Source: Chloroflexota bacterium (GTDB lineage: Bacteria; Chloroflexota; Anaerolineae; CG2-30-64-16). From it: a DNA stretch of 56,351 nucleotides. The translations under genes were made by a program, and so were the position numbers. Every line of letters starts with the position of its first letter. Positions within the stretch are counted from its first letter, which is position 1. The notes below the pieces were generated by a model. The model did no database searches. It was not told where the DNA came from and was given only the letters and a program-made list of their open reading frames with translations. Of this stretch, positions 8,395-17,217 are shown piece by piece. The stretch lies in contig JAPLHB010000111.1 in NCBI GenBank assembly GCA_026389845.1, positions 1 to 56,351 of the forward strand. The letters are read 5' to 3'.

Positions 8395-8823
8395 TCACGC
8401 TGGCGCGGCTTCGTGTTCCAGTAGCTCGATCAGAAAATCCAGTAGGTTGGTTTCGGTGACAATGCCGATCAGTTGACCATCGGCGACGACCGGCAGGCCG
8501 CCGATCTTGTGATCGCGCATGAGACGCGTGGCCTCGGCGATCGGCGCAGCCGGCTCGATCGTCAGCGGGTCGGGCGTCATGCACGAGCCGACCTCGATGT
8601 GATCCAGGATGAAGTTATCGTACCACTGCTCGCGCACGACGAACGGCGAATTCGCCGCGCGCCGCAGATCACGATCGGTGATGATCCCCACCAACCGGCC
8701 GCGATCCACTACGGGCAGTCGCCGGAAGCCGCCCTCGCGCATCAAGTTGACGGCTGTCCGGATGGCGTTGCGCGGCGTCACAGTGACCGGATTGGGCGTC
8801 ATAATGTCTGCCACGACCCGCAT
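8395..8823 (-). CDS. CBS-pair domain protein (second copy)
   Basis: A 142-residue tandem CBS protein, with motifs around residues 5-60 (VADIMTPNPVTV to GIITDRDLRRA) and 78-135 (VGSCMTPDPLTI to GIVTETNLL). It is the same architecture as the protein at 33-479 but only moderately similar. The ATG at 8821-8823 is favoured over the longer ORF start at 8859 because a GGAGGG site is 7-8 nt upstream. Probably binds an adenylate ligand; partner unknown. Confidence 0.88.
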   Translation of the reverse strand: MRVVADIMTPNPVTVTPRNAIRTAVNLMREGGFRRLPVVDRGRLVGIITDRDLRRAANSPFVVREQWYDNFILDHIEVGSCMTPDPLTIEPAAPIAEATRLMRDHKIGGLPVVADGQLIGIVTETNLLDFLIELLEHEAAPA

Positions 8824-8985
8824 GGCCGGCCCTCCTCTGCATCGTCGAAAATCAGTCAATCGAGTGGCTCGAACTGGAGTCCGATTTACTATAACACTAT
8901 CGGCGGGGGCTGGCTATGATGCTGGTCATGTGTTTTTTGGCGTCAGGGAGAGGGGAGAAGGCACGGCGGAACGGGGACTCAGGAT

Positions 8986-9027
8986 ATTAGATATTGGGTA
9001 TTGCCAATACCCAATATCTAAATATCC
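8986..9027. repeat. Inverted word repeat ATTAGATATTGGGTATTG
   Basis: TATTAGATATTGGGTATTG is followed directly by CAATACCCAATATCTAAATA, giving a near-perfect hairpin with almost no loop. The TTGGGTATTG word is like the short tandem repeats (STRR) of filamentous cyanobacteria and recurs as AATACCCAATACCC near 17934-17950. Confidence 0.8.
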
Positions 9028-9028
9028 A

Positions 9029-9306
9029 GTATCTCTACTTTCCGCTAACTTGGAAAGCAACTGAAATTCGGCTTCTACTACATGTAGTTGCATTGCACAA
9101 AGTTGATACCATATACAGTGGTTTCCAGAGAGAAAAGCCATTTGCGATGGCGGAGATGCAGGATAGGCAACTCTGGTTAAATCTCGCATCTTCGGATACT
9201 ACCCACTACATATAGGTGTTTTGAGTGCATACCCACAACATGCAGTATGATAGCCTTTGGGGTTACAGAACTTTCCACATCAACTTAGCGGAAAGTAGAG
9301 AGTATC
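9029..9306. mobile_element. AT-rich 278-bp element with inverted ends (MITE-like or structured RNA)
   Basis: The left end GTATCTCTACTTTCCGCTAA is matched in inverted orientation by the right end at 9271-9306, which reads TTAGCGGAAAGTAGAGAGTA on the plus strand; the shared core is about 20 bp, with a CTTTCC/GGAAAG extension. The interior is much richer in A+T than the flanks, contains no convincing gene and has small palindromes such as CTACATGTAG. The right end abuts the rex stop codon. No target duplication was found, so an old miniature element or a structured RNA are both possible. Confidence 0.5.
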
Positions 9307-9308
9307 TG

Positions 9309-9932
9309 CTAAAGGTAATACGTCATCCGCTGCAACCCCACCACTGGGTCAATATACTGCACCCGGACGCCGGTGGGGACGGTAAGAGTGATGGGCGCAT
9401 AGTTTAGGATGGACTTCACGCCGGCGTCAATCATCGTACGCGCCACGGCCTGGGCGTCTACGGCCGGCGTCGCGATGATGCCGATCACGATGCCGCGTTC
9501 CTGAATGGTCGGCCCCAACGCCTGAACATCCAACACCGTCGCGTCATGCACGCCCACGATCTTACCGATCTTGGTCGGGTCGGTGTCGAAGATCGCGCTG
9601 ATACGAAAGCCCTTGCCCGCGAAGCCGGGGTAATCGGCGATGGCCTTGCCCAGGTTGCCCGCGCCGACCAGCGCCACATCCCACATCCGGTTCACCTTCA
9701 GGATGGCGCTCAACTGCTCGTACAGGAAGACGATGTCGTAGCCGGTACCTTGCTTCCCGAACTCGCCGAAGTGAGAGAGATCCTTGCGGATTTGGGCTGA
9801 CGAGATGCCGAGCCGGTCGCCCAGTTCCTGGGAAGACGTGATCTGCCGCCCCTCCGCGATCAGAAAATTCAATGCGCGCAGGTAGACCGGCAGCCGGCCG
9901 ATCACGATATCGGGTATCGAACGCTTTGCCAT
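9309..9932 (-). CDS. rex: Redox-sensing transcriptional repressor Rex
   Basis: A 207-residue protein of normal Rex length. Residues 1-78 are the winged-helix domain ([40 protein letters not shown]). The NAD(H)-binding Rossmann domain starts with [10 protein letters not shown] (glycine motif at residues 90-95), followed by the usual [10 protein letters not shown]. Rex senses the NADH/NAD+ ratio and represses fermentation and anaerobic-respiration genes. The ATG at 9930-9932 has AAGGAG 7 nt upstream. It is transcribed away from the efflux operon from a promoter at 10051-10079. Confidence 0.96.
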   Translation of the reverse strand: MAKRSIPDIVIGRLPVYLRALNFLIAEGRQITSSQELGDRLGISSAQIRKDLSHFGEFGKQGTGYDIVFLYEQLSAILKVNRMWDVALVGAGNLGKAIADYPGFAGKGFRISAIFDTDPTKIGKIVGVHDATVLDVQALGPTIQERGIVIGIIATPAVDAQAVARTMIDAGVKSILNYAPITLTVPTGVRVQYIDPVVGLQRMTYYL

Positions 9933-10050
9933 GTTTCAACTCCTTCAATGTCTAGTCTGAAAACTCGCGCCGCACGCGTGCCGAATATCGCCAGAGGATC
10001 GCACAACGCCTGTGGCCGGTTCGTATTCCGCTTGTGAACCATATGGCACT

Positions 10051-10079
10051 ATTGTAGCACACGCACACTCTTTGTGCAA
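10051..10079 (-). promoter_or_regulatory. Putative rex promoter
   Basis: On the minus strand TTGCAC (10074-10079) and TACAAT (10051-10056) are separated by exactly 17 bp. Just downstream, TTCACAAG (complement of 10032-10039) resembles one half of a Rex operator (TTGTGAA), so autoregulation is possible but only a half-site is visible. Confidence 0.6.
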
Positions 10080-10082
10080 CTC

Positions 10083-10111
10083 TTGACAAGGCGCGCTTAC
10101 CATGTTATGGT
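10083..10111 (+). promoter_or_regulatory. Putative promoter of the efflux operon
   Basis: TTGACA (10083-10088), 17 bp, then TATGGT (10106-10111). It nearly abuts the divergent rex promoter. It leaves a leader of about 185 nt before the adaptor gene, which contains a small hairpin GGCATCT / AGATGCC around 10139-10169. No known riboswitch was recognised in the leader. Confidence 0.5.
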
Positions 10112-10303
10112 TAGCCCTTCAGAAAGCCTGTGTTCCGCCGGCATCTCATGCAATTCTAAGATAGATGCCGTAGAATGACTTAGCGAAACCTCGAAACACA
10201 TACAATCTTTGTCTAGGGCAACTAAAAAACGCCTTGCTGTCTCCCCGGTGGTGCCGCGGGACAATAGCTTGGCTGCCTCGGATAAATCATAAGGAGTCAG
10301 CAC

Positions 10304-11698
10304 ATGCGGAGAGCGTTAATCATTATCGTCGTGCTCGCGGCGATTGCCGCGGGAGGCTGGTTCGGCTACCAGCGGTACACCGCGGCCAAGTCAGCGACCG
10401 GCCCGGACTACGAAGTCATCCCCATCAGCCGGGGGAACATCGTGGCTACGGTGAGCGCCACCGGCGCAGTCCAGCCGGAGCGCCAGGCTAATTTGACCTT
10501 CCAGGGCACCGGTATCATCGCGAACCTGGCCGTGAAGGTCGGCAACCCGGTGAAAGTGGGCCAGGTGTTGGCCCAACTCGACACCAAAGACCTGGAGTTG
10601 GTGATGCGCCAGGCGCAGATCAGCCTGCGGACGGCGCAGGCCCAGGTGCAGCAGTTGACCGCGCAGCCCAACGCCAGCGATCTGGCGGCTTCGCAAGCCG
10701 CGCTCGCCAGTACGCAGGCGGCCTACCAGCAATTGCTCAATGGCGCAGACGCCGATCAACAGGCGGCCGCGCGGGCAGCCGTCGAACAGGCCAAAGTGGT
10801 GCTTAACCAGGCACAGCAGGCTTACGATAAGATCAAGGACATGCCCAACGCCGGCATGTTGCCACCGGCGTTACAGCTCCAGCAGGCCACCATCAACCAT
10901 GAGACCGCTCAGGCCAACTTCCGGGTGGCGACACGGGGCGCGAACCAGGCGCAACTATCGGCTGCGCAAGCGCAAGTGGCACAGGCGCAGGCCGCGCTGG
11001 ATCGCTTGCAGCGCGGGGCCAGCAAGGAACAAATCGAGATCGCCCAGTCCGGCGTGGATCAGGCCCAACTGGCCGTCGAACAGGCGCAGCGCCGGCTGGA
11101 TAATGCTCGCCTCGTCGCCCCGTGGGCGGGCATCGTGACCGCCGTCAACATCGTCGAAGGCGCTATCGCTCCTGTCAGTCTGCCCGCAGTTCTAATCGCC
11201 GACACCAGCCAGCTCCACATCAACGTTCAGGTGGACGAAGTAGACATCGCCGACATCAACCCCGACCAGCCCGTGACTATTGAGCTGGACGCGCTGCCCG
11301 ACCGCAAGTTAAGCGGCCACGTAGACAAGGTCGCGCCGGCCGCGTCGGTTGATGCGACGGGCACGACCTCATACCAGGTGACGATCCACTTCGACCCAAC
11401 CGACGCCTTACTCCGTCCCGGCATGAGCGCGACGGCGACCATCGTTGCCAGCTCGCGCAAGGACGTGCTGCTCGTTCCGAACCGGGCCATCCTGTTCGAT
11501 CGCTCGACCGGCCGCGCCTTTGTCGAAAGACTGGCCGACGGCGCGCCGCAAGAGATCGAAGTGCGCCTGGGCCTGCGCGATGAAGAGCAGAGCGAAGTCC
11601 GCGAGGGTCTGGCCGATAACGACCAAATCGTCATCCGTAACCTCACCAGCCGCCAGCAGTTGCAGCAGTCATTCTCCAGCCGGATGGGGGGCGGGTGA
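10304..11698 (+). CDS. HlyD/MacA-family efflux adaptor protein
   Basis: A 464-residue membrane-fusion-type adaptor. Residues 2-22 are a hydrophobic N-terminal anchor (ALIIIVVLAAIAAGGWFGY). A biotinyl-lipoyl-like half motif (VSATGAVQPERQANLTFQGTG) is followed by a long Ala/Gln-rich coiled coil (about residues 100-270), the second lipoyl half (RLVAPWAGIVTAVNIVEGAI), beta-barrel and membrane-proximal domains. It should link the ABC pump encoded downstream to the outside; in a monoderm it would act at the cell wall. ATG follows AAGGAG at good distance. It is the first of three co-directional genes with 1-21 nt gaps. Confidence 0.92.
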   Translation: MRRALIIIVVLAAIAAGGWFGYQRYTAAKSATGPDYEVIPISRGNIVATVSATGAVQPERQANLTFQGTGIIANLAVKVGNPVKVGQVLAQLDTKDLELVMRQAQISLRTAQAQVQQLTAQPNASDLAASQAALASTQAAYQQLLNGADADQQAAARAAVEQAKVVLNQAQQAYDKIKDMPNAGMLPPALQLQQATINHETAQANFRVATRGANQAQLSAAQAQVAQAQAALDRLQRGASKEQIEIAQSGVDQAQLAVEQAQRRLDNARLVAPWAGIVTAVNIVEGAIAPVSLPAVLIADTSQLHINVQVDEVDIADINPDQPVTIELDALPDRKLSGHVDKVAPAASVDATGTTSYQVTIHFDPTDALLRPGMSATATIVASSRKDVLLVPNRAILFDRSTGRAFVERLADGAPQEIEVRLGLRDEEQSEVREGLADNDQIVIRNLTSRQQLQQSFSSRMGGG

Positions 11699-11699
11699 C

Positions 11700-12461
11700 A
11701 TGAATGAAACCATAACGACACCCACACCCGTCATCGAAATCCAGGACATCACCAAGATCTATCAGATGGGCGATGTGCAAGTGCACGCGCTGCAGGGGGT
11801 GTCGCTCAAGGTGTGCCCCGGCGAGATCCTGGCGATCATGGGGCCATCCGGCTCCGGCAAGTCCACGCTGATGAACATCATCGGCTGCCTGGATCAGCCG
11901 ACCGCGGGCGCCTACCTGCTCGCCGGACAGGATGTCTCGCGCATGAACGACGACCAGTTGGCCGACGTCCGCAACAAACGCATCGGCTTCGTCTTCCAAA
12001 GCTTCAACCTGCTGGCGCGCACCGATGCCGTGCAAAACGTGGAGCTGCCGCTCGTCTACGCCGGCGCGCGCAATCGCCGCAGCAAGGCCGAAGCGGCCCT
12101 AAAGGTCGTGGGCCTGGCCGACCGGATGCACCATCGCCCCAACGAGCTTTCGGGCGGCCAGCAGCAACGCGTCGCGATCGCCCGCGCGCTGGTGAATGAG
12201 CCCAGCATCATCATGGCCGACGAGCCGACCGGCAACCTGGACTCGAAGGCCGGCGCCGAGGTCATGGGTATCTTCCAGCGGCTCAACGAGGAGCGCGGCA
12301 TCACCGTCATCCTGGTGACGCACGAACCGGAGATCGCCGAGCACACACGACGCATCGTGCATCTCTATGACGGCAAGGTCTTGAGCGACTCGCCGGTTGC
12401 CAACCAGCGACGAGCCGGCGAATCGGCCTATCGCAGCAACCACCGGCCGCCCACTTGCTAA
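11700..12461 (+). CDS. MacB/LolD-type ABC transporter ATP-binding protein
   Basis: A 253-residue ATPase. Walker A is GPSGSGKST near residue 49, the signature LSGGQQQRVAIARAL near 150, and Walker B IIMADEPTGNLDS near 172, which is the MacB/LolD/FtsE signature. The ATG at 11700 begins 1 nt after the adaptor stop, so the genes are translationally coupled. The tail after residue 235 (VANQRRAGESAYRSNH) is less conserved. It energises the permease encoded next; substrate unknown (macrolides, peptides and lipoproteins are all handled by relatives). Confidence 0.94.
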   Translation: MNETITTPTPVIEIQDITKIYQMGDVQVHALQGVSLKVCPGEILAIMGPSGSGKSTLMNIIGCLDQPTAGAYLLAGQDVSRMNDDQLADVRNKRIGFVFQSFNLLARTDAVQNVELPLVYAGARNRRSKAEAALKVVGLADRMHHRPNELSGGQQQRVAIARALVNEPSIIMADEPTGNLDSKAGAEVMGIFQRLNEERGITVILVTHEPEIAEHTRRIVHLYDGKVLSDSPVANQRRAGESAYRSNHRPPTC

Positions 12462-12482
12462 CCGCTGAATGAGTAGACGCAT

Positions 12483-13736
12483 ATGATAATCACCGAAGCC
12501 ATCCGTCTGGCGCTGCGCGCGCTGGCGGTCAACAAACTGCGCTCGGCCCTAACCATGCTGGGCATCATCATCGGCGTGGGTGCGGTCATCACCCTGATGT
12601 CTGTGGGCCAGGGCGTCCAGAATTACATCAGCGCACAACTGCAAAGCATCGGCACGAACCTGTTGCTGGTGACCACCAGCGGTCTGACCAGCGGCCCCAT
12701 GCCCTTCCGCGGTGGTCTGCGCACGTCTCTGACCACGGGCGACGTGCAGGCCATCGCCGACCCATTCAACGCGCCCGACGTCGTGCTCGTGGCCGCCGAG
12801 CTGATGCAGTCCGGCACCGTGAGCTACGGCAAGCGCAACTATCTTGCCTCCATCTCCGGCGTCACGCCCGCCTACGAGATCGTGCGCAATGCGCCGGTTG
12901 ACTACGGCAGCTTCATCACCGAAGCGGATCAGAACGGGCAATCCCGCGTGGCCGTACTGGGCAGTCGGATGGCCGAAAAGCTCTTCGAGGGCGCCTATCC
13001 CATCGGCGCGACGATCCAAATCAACAAGGTGCCGTTCAAGGTGATCGGCGTGCTCCAAACCAAGGGCGGCATGAGCAGCATGGGCGCCGGCAACCAGGAC
13101 GAAGTGGTCTACATTCCACAGAGCACCGCGCACCAGCGACTTTTTCCGCGCGTGCGCAACGCCCGCGGCGAGCCGCTGCTCACGGTCATCTACGTCCAGG
13201 TCGTCAGCGAAAACCGCATGACCGCGGCCAGCGACCAGATTACCGAACTGCTGCGCAACCGGCACAAAATCGAATACCAGGCCGAGGACGATTTCACCGT
13301 CATCAACCAACAAGACCTGCTGGCGATCTTCGGCCAGATCACGAACGTCTTGACGATCTTCCTGGGCGCCATCGCCGGCATCAGCCTGCTGGTGGGCGGC
13401 ATCGGCATTATGAACATCATGCTGGTTTCCGTCACCGAGCGCACACGGGAGATCGGCCTGCGTAAGGCCGTGGGGGCCAAGCGGCGAGACATCCTGAGCC
13501 AGTTTCTAATCGAGTCGGTCATCCTCGCGGTGATCGGCGGCATCCTCGGCATCTTGCTGGGCACGGCCGGCGCCTTGGCAATCTCGCGCCTGCAAAGCGA
13601 TCTGACGGCGGTAGTGACCGTCCAGTCGGTGCTGCTGGCGACCGGTTTCTCGGCGGCCGTCGGCCTCTTCTTCGGCATCTACCCGGCCACCCGCGCCGCG
13701 CGGTTGCACCCGATTGAGGCGTTGAGGTACGAGTAA
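12483..13736 (+). CDS. MacB-like FtsX-family ABC transporter permease
   Basis: A 417-residue permease with one N-terminal membrane helix (about residues 19-42, SALTMLGIIIGVGAVITLMS), a large extracytoplasmic MacB_PCD domain, and a C-terminal FtsX domain with three helices starting at IFLGAIAGISLLVGGIGIMN and carrying the hallmark TERTREIGLRKAVGAK. It uses mechanotransmission rather than a transport channel in well-studied relatives. Third gene of the efflux operon. Confidence 0.94.
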   Translation: MIITEAIRLALRALAVNKLRSALTMLGIIIGVGAVITLMSVGQGVQNYISAQLQSIGTNLLLVTTSGLTSGPMPFRGGLRTSLTTGDVQAIADPFNAPDVVLVAAELMQSGTVSYGKRNYLASISGVTPAYEIVRNAPVDYGSFITEADQNGQSRVAVLGSRMAEKLFEGAYPIGATIQINKVPFKVIGVLQTKGGMSSMGAGNQDEVVYIPQSTAHQRLFPRVRNARGEPLLTVIYVQVVSENRMTAASDQITELLRNRHKIEYQAEDDFTVINQQDLLAIFGQITNVLTIFLGAIAGISLLVGGIGIMNIMLVSVTERTREIGLRKAVGAKRRDILSQFLIESVILAVIGGILGILLGTAGALAISRLQSDLTAVVTVQSVLLATGFSAAVGLFFGIYPATRAARLHPIEALRYE

Positions 13737-13739
13737 CGA

Positions 13740-13817
13740 GGAAAGGCGAAAAACGAAAGGCGAAAAACGAAAACCGCTTGCAAGGACAGGTAGGCGTTTT
13801 ACGTTTTACGTTTTGCG
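13740..13817. repeat. Self-complementary word array, GGCGAAAAACG / CGTTTTACG type
   Basis: AAAGGCGAAAAACGAAAGGC with a further GAAAAACGAAAAC is followed, after about 25 nt, by GCGTTTTACGTTTTACG and TTTTGCGCC. The two halves are imperfect reverse complements and could end or process the efflux transcript before the lipoprotein gene. Confidence 0.8.
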
Positions 13818-13838
13818 CCTGTCTTGGAGAAGCCTATC

Positions 13839-15560
13839 ATGCGTAGAACGATCTGGGGCGTTGTTGCCATCTTGGTCACTATAACCCTATCCGGCTGCCA
13901 GTCGCTAGGACGCACTGCGGCACCGGCGCCGACGCCGACGGCGATCTATCTGGCGCCGACAATCAGCCCCATTCCCCCGGCCGCGGCGCCGGCCGATACG
14001 CCGACACCAGCCACCGGCACCAACGCGCCTTTGGTCGCGGCCAGGCCGACCGCCACCGCGCCGGCAACCGCGACGACACGGCTGATGGCGCTGGGCGTCC
14101 GCCCCACGGTGGTGTTGCGCAGCGCGCCCATTGCGGCGGCCAGCACGCTCACCACCGTCAACGGCTCGCAAGTGCTTTGGGCCGAGGGGCGCACCGCCGA
14201 CGGACAATGGTTGCGCGTAACCTACGGCAACGCCGGCGGCCAGGGTTGGGTGGCGAACGACGACGTGCGCCTGCTGGGCAAGGCCGACAGCTTACCCGTC
14301 GTCGCCGCCGAAGCCATCACCCCGGCCACTGCACCGATCGTCGCGGCCGTCGGCCAGGGCGAGCTGCCGGGCCGAACGACCCCCGCCGTCTTGAACGTGC
14401 GCGGCGGGCCAGGGCTAGATCAGCCCATCGTCGGAGAACTGGACGCCGGCACGGCCGTCGCCATCGCCGGACGCACCGATAAGGGGGATTGGCTGGCGAT
14501 CCGCTGGCCGGCCGCTGCGCCGACGGGCCGCGCCTGGGTTGCCGCCAGCCTGGTCGAAGTGACCGGCCCGGTTGCCGACCTGCCCGTTCTGGGAACTCAG
14601 ACCACGGGGGCGGTCGCCTCCGCGCCGGCTCTGGCGGGCAAGATCGTCCTTGAGACGCGTACTGGCGGCGACATCTACCTGGTCAACGCCGACGGCAGCG
14701 ACCTGCGCCGCGTGGCCGCCGGCCTCGACCCCATGTTCTCGCCCGATGGCGCGCGGCTGGCGTACGCGCGTTGGGACGCGCCGCACGGCGTTTTCGTGCT
14801 CGACCTGGCCTCGGGGCAGGAGCAGCGTGTGGCCTCGGCCAAGCGTCCGCGCAGCCCCACCTGGAGCAACGATGGGAGCAAGCTCGTCTTCGCCCACAGC
14901 ACGCGCGACTACACCTGCCTGGAAACCCCGATCGGCTGCTATGAGGAGGCCACCATCCGCCAGATATTCGGCGGCAACGATTGCATGGACACGCCGCAGG
15001 GCCGCTTCTGCATCAGCGACTTCTCTGTGCGAAACGTGGACGACACTGGCCTGGCCCAGGTGACGATCGCCGACGGCGCCTGGCTCGATCTGCTTCCCGG
15101 TCCCATCGCGCAGTCGCCGACCTGGTATCCGGGCCAGAATGAAGTCCTCTTCAGGGGCAAGTTCGGGTTGCAGGCCATCACGCCCGGCAGCAGTCCGCGC
15201 TCAATCGTCGAAAACGTTGATCTGGGCAGTCCGGCCTGGGCGCCCGATGGCCAGTCCATCGCTGCGCAGATCTACCTGCATGACCACGCCGACATCTTCC
15301 TGCTGGACGCCAACGGCAAGACCCAGAAGCGCCTGACCGCCCCTACGGTGTCTTACGAGCGCGCGTCGAACAACGTGGCGCCGGCCTGGTCGCCCGACGG
15401 CCAGTCCATTCTGTTCCTAAGCGACCGCGATGGCGCCTGGCGACTGTATCGCATGGACGCGGACGGCGCCAACCAGGCCCTTTTCCTGCCGGACGTCCTG
15501 GGGGGACTGACGTTCAACTACGACTTCGCAGCCGAGCGCATGGTGAGCTGGAGCTATTGA
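13839..15560 (+). CDS. Lipoprotein with two SH3-like domains and a TolB-like beta-propeller
   Basis: A 573-residue predicted lipoprotein. The signal peptide ends in the lipobox L-S-G-C, with the lipidated cysteine at residue 20, followed by a Pro/Thr/Ala-rich spacer. Two bacterial SH3 domains follow (about residues 80-145 and 175-240; [27 protein letters not shown]). The remainder has PD40/TolB-like blades with [16 protein letters not shown] and similar repeats, likely a protein- or glycan-binding propeller. ATG at 13839 is chosen because GGAG lies 9 nt upstream; the TTG at 13824 would add five residues. It may belong to the efflux operon but is separated by a word array. Confidence 0.88.
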   Translation: MRRTIWGVVAILVTITLSGCQSLGRTAAPAPTPTAIYLAPTISPIPPAAAPADTPTPATGTNAPLVAARPTATAPATATTRLMALGVRPTVVLRSAPIAAASTLTTVNGSQVLWAEGRTADGQWLRVTYGNAGGQGWVANDDVRLLGKADSLPVVAAEAITPATAPIVAAVGQGELPGRTTPAVLNVRGGPGLDQPIVGELDAGTAVAIAGRTDKGDWLAIRWPAAAPTGRAWVAASLVEVTGPVADLPVLGTQTTGAVASAPALAGKIVLETRTGGDIYLVNADGSDLRRVAAGLDPMFSPDGARLAYARWDAPHGVFVLDLASGQEQRVASAKRPRSPTWSNDGSKLVFAHSTRDYTCLETPIGCYEEATIRQIFGGNDCMDTPQGRFCISDFSVRNVDDTGLAQVTIADGAWLDLLPGPIAQSPTWYPGQNEVLFRGKFGLQAITPGSSPRSIVENVDLGSPAWAPDGQSIAAQIYLHDHADIFLLDANGKTQKRLTAPTVSYERASNNVAPAWSPDGQSILFLSDRDGAWRLYRMDADGANQALFLPDVLGGLTFNYDFAAERMVSWSY

Positions 15561-15567
15561 TTCTCAT

Positions 15568-15596
15568 TTGATTTTTTACGTCTTCTGGTGTAGACT
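15568..15596 (+). promoter_or_regulatory. Putative recA promoter
   Basis: TTGATT (15568-15573), 17 bp, TAGACT (15591-15596). Transcription would start near 15603, right at the candidate SOS box. Confidence 0.55.
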
Positions 15597-15606
15597 ATTG
15601 GCCGGT

Positions 15607-15620
15607 CGAATAAGTGTTCT
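15607..15620 (+). promoter_or_regulatory. Candidate LexA (SOS) box of the Gram-positive type
   Basis: CGAATAAGTGTTCT agrees with the DinR/LexA consensus CGAACRNRYGTTYC in all but two positions. Its place at the predicted transcription start of recA fits a repressor site. A lexA gene is not in the window. Confidence 0.55.
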
Positions 15621-15635
15621 ATTCAAAAAAGACTG

Positions 15636-15666
15636 GACTTCCGAAGTCGCGGAGACTTCGGAAGTC
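15636..15666. repeat. Palindromic element GACTTCCGAAGTC / GACTTCGGAAGTC upstream of recA
   Basis: Perfect 13-bp arms, loop GCGGA, in the recA leader, ending about 8 nt before the ribosome site. A shorter relative follows recA at 16779-16801. As an RNA hairpin it could limit access to the ribosome site. Confidence 0.75.
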
Positions 15667-15685
15667 TGGCGACGAGGAGCTACGA

Positions 15686-16729
15686 ATGGCGGACACCGGC
15701 AAACAGAAGGCGTTGGATACCACTCTGGCGACCCTCAAGAAACGTTTTGGCGAGGGCACCATCATGAAACTTGGCGTGGCGGAGCATGCGAAGATCGCTG
15801 CCATCCCCACCGGTTCCCTCTCGTTGGACCTGGCGCTCGGCATCGGCGGCGTTCCCCGCGGCCGCATCACCGAAATCTACGGGCCGGAGGCATCCGGCAA
15901 GACCACGATCTGCCAACACATCATCGCCGAAGCGCAGAAGATGGGCGGGATTGCCGCCTTCATTGACGTGGAGCACGCCCTCGATCCCACCTACGCCGCG
16001 CGCTGCGGCGTCAATGTGGGCGAGTTGTACATCTCCCAACCCGACACCGGCGAACAGGCGCTTGAAATCGCGGAGGCGCTGATCCGCTCCGGCGCGATAG
16101 ATGTGGTGGTGATTGACTCGGTGGCTGCACTGGTGCCACGAGCCGAAATCGAAGGGGAGATGGGCGACAGCCACGTCGGCTTGCAGGCGCGCCTGATGTC
16201 GCAGGCGCTACGCAAGCTCGTCGGCGCGATCAATTCCAGCAATACGGCCCTGATCTTCACCAACCAGTTGCGCCAGAAGATCGGCGTGATGTTCGGCAAC
16301 CCGGAGACGACCACGGGCGGCATGGCGTTGAAATTCTACTCCAGCGTCCGCTTGGACGTGCGCCGCCTGGAAGGCATCAAGCAGGCCGGGCAGACCACCG
16401 GCAACCGCACCCGGGTGACGGTCAAAAAGAACAAGGTGGCGCCGCCCTTTCGCCAGGCCGAATTCGACATCATGTATAACAAGGGCATCAGCAAGTCGGG
16501 CGACCTGTTGGATCTGGGCGCGAACATGGGCATCGTCGAGAAGCGCGGCGCGTTCTATACCTTCGCCGGCACGCGCCTGGGCCAGGGTCGTGAGAACGCC
16601 AAAGATTTTCTGGAAAGTACGCCCGCGCTGATGGACCAGATCGAGGCGACGATCCGCCAGACCGCCTCTGCTTCCGTAGTGCCGATCCAGGGCCTGGCGA
16701 CTTCCGAGGGGTCGGACGAAGAAGAATAA
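15686..16729 (+). CDS. recA: Recombinase RecA
   Basis: A 347-residue RecA of normal length. Walker [10 protein letters not shown] at residues 66-74, the [20 protein letters not shown] stretch with Walker B near 140, the L2 region ([18 protein letters not shown]) near 215, and an acidic tail (EGSDEEE). It polymerises on single-stranded DNA for homologous recombination and triggers LexA cleavage. The start at 15686 has GAGGAG 7 nt upstream; the in-frame ORF from 15614 includes the hairpin. recX follows on the same strand after about 490 nt. Confidence 0.98.
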   Translation: MADTGKQKALDTTLATLKKRFGEGTIMKLGVAEHAKIAAIPTGSLSLDLALGIGGVPRGRITEIYGPEASGKTTICQHIIAEAQKMGGIAAFIDVEHALDPTYAARCGVNVGELYISQPDTGEQALEIAEALIRSGAIDVVVIDSVAALVPRAEIEGEMGDSHVGLQARLMSQALRKLVGAINSSNTALIFTNQLRQKIGVMFGNPETTTGGMALKFYSSVRLDVRRLEGIKQAGQTTGNRTRVTVKKNKVAPPFRQAEFDIMYNKGISKSGDLLDLGANMGIVEKRGAFYTFAGTRLGQGRENAKDFLESTPALMDQIEATIRQTASASVVPIQGLATSEGSDEEE

Positions 16730-16778
16730 GCGCGACCCCGTTTTGCGCGTTTCCCATCCCGAACCCAACAGTACGGCC

Positions 16779-16801
16779 GACTTCCGACGGCTTCGGAAGT
16801 C
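16779..16801. repeat. Palindromic element GACTTCCGA / TCGGAAGTC after recA
   Basis: Nine-bp perfect arms with loop CGGCT, about 50 nt after the recA stop. It has the same core as the element in the recA leader. Two CCCCTGTTGGG words follow near 16806 and 16850. Confidence 0.7.
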
Positions 16802-16859
16802 TCTCCCCTGTTGGGCCGGCGGTCGGCAGATCGGTTTTGGGATGGCTTGCCCCTGTTGG

Positions 16860-17155
16860 GGCATCTGACCACAGCTTAGTTACTGAAACCAGCACGCCAC
16901 TCGATGGCGTTGGCACCGAAGACTCGCGGGCTGGAATAGCTTTGTGCGCTCGTGTCGGTATGTCATGCGTGCTTTTGCCCCTGCCAGGCGCGCAGGGGGC
17001 TCATCCGTGTCAACCTAAAACCGTGTTGATACGGATGGATCAATTCGCATAAGTGAGTGGCGCTGGAATCAGCGCGTCAAGTAGGTCTGCTAAGAGCTGT
17101 GGCGCAGAGCCCCGGTGGGGTTCCGTGCGTCCACGGCTCTTTTTGTTTGTACGAC
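16860..17155 (+). ncRNA. Candidate structured non-coding RNA between recA and recX
   Basis: No gene is visible here, but several hairpins are: ATCCGTGTCAAC / GTTGATACGGAT (about 17005-17037), GCGCTG-GAAT-CAGCGC (17061-17076) and a final GAGCC...GGCTC stem followed by TTTTTGTTTGT. The terminator 400 nt after recA suggests a separate transcript or a long structured 3' region. I compared it by eye with tmRNA, SRP RNA, RNase P and 6S RNA hallmarks and found none. Low confidence. Confidence 0.3.
17105..17155 (+). terminator. Intrinsic terminator before recX
   Basis: An AGAGCC...GGCTCT stem with inner GGTGG/CCAC pairing is followed by TTTTTGTTTGT, as in Rho-independent terminators. Confidence 0.6.
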
Positions 17156-17210
17156 GAAAGACCAACGACGAACTTCGTCATCGGTCTTTCGTCGTTGGTC
17201 AATCGTCAGG
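17151..17210. repeat. Self-complementary word array, ACGACGAAAGACCAACGACGAA type
   Basis: ACGACGAAAGACCAACGACG on the left is followed by CGGTCTTTCGTCGTTGGTCA on the right, a long near-perfect hairpin ending a few bases before the recX ribosome site. The same word (ACGAACGACCAA) occurs at the 3' end of recX. Confidence 0.85.
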
Positions 17211-17217
17211 GTCTGCC

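Noticed and set aside
6660..8459. 599-residue plus-strand frame opposite the radical SAM gene
   Set aside because: The minus strand has the cluster motif and cobalamin-binding domain; the plus reading has no motif.
10030..10050. Full Rex operator upstream of rex
   Set aside because: Only one half-site (TTGTGAA) is visible; the other half does not match, so it is mentioned only as a possibility.
15636..15666. LexA operator in the GACTTCCGAAGTC palindrome
   Set aside because: The same core occurs after recA at 16779-16801 and fits the dispersed palindrome families; the CGAATAAGTGTTCT box is the better candidate.
16860..17155. tmRNA, SRP RNA, 6S or RNase P RNA gene
   Set aside because: Hairpins and a terminator are present, but none of the diagnostic conserved sequences of these RNAs was found by eye.
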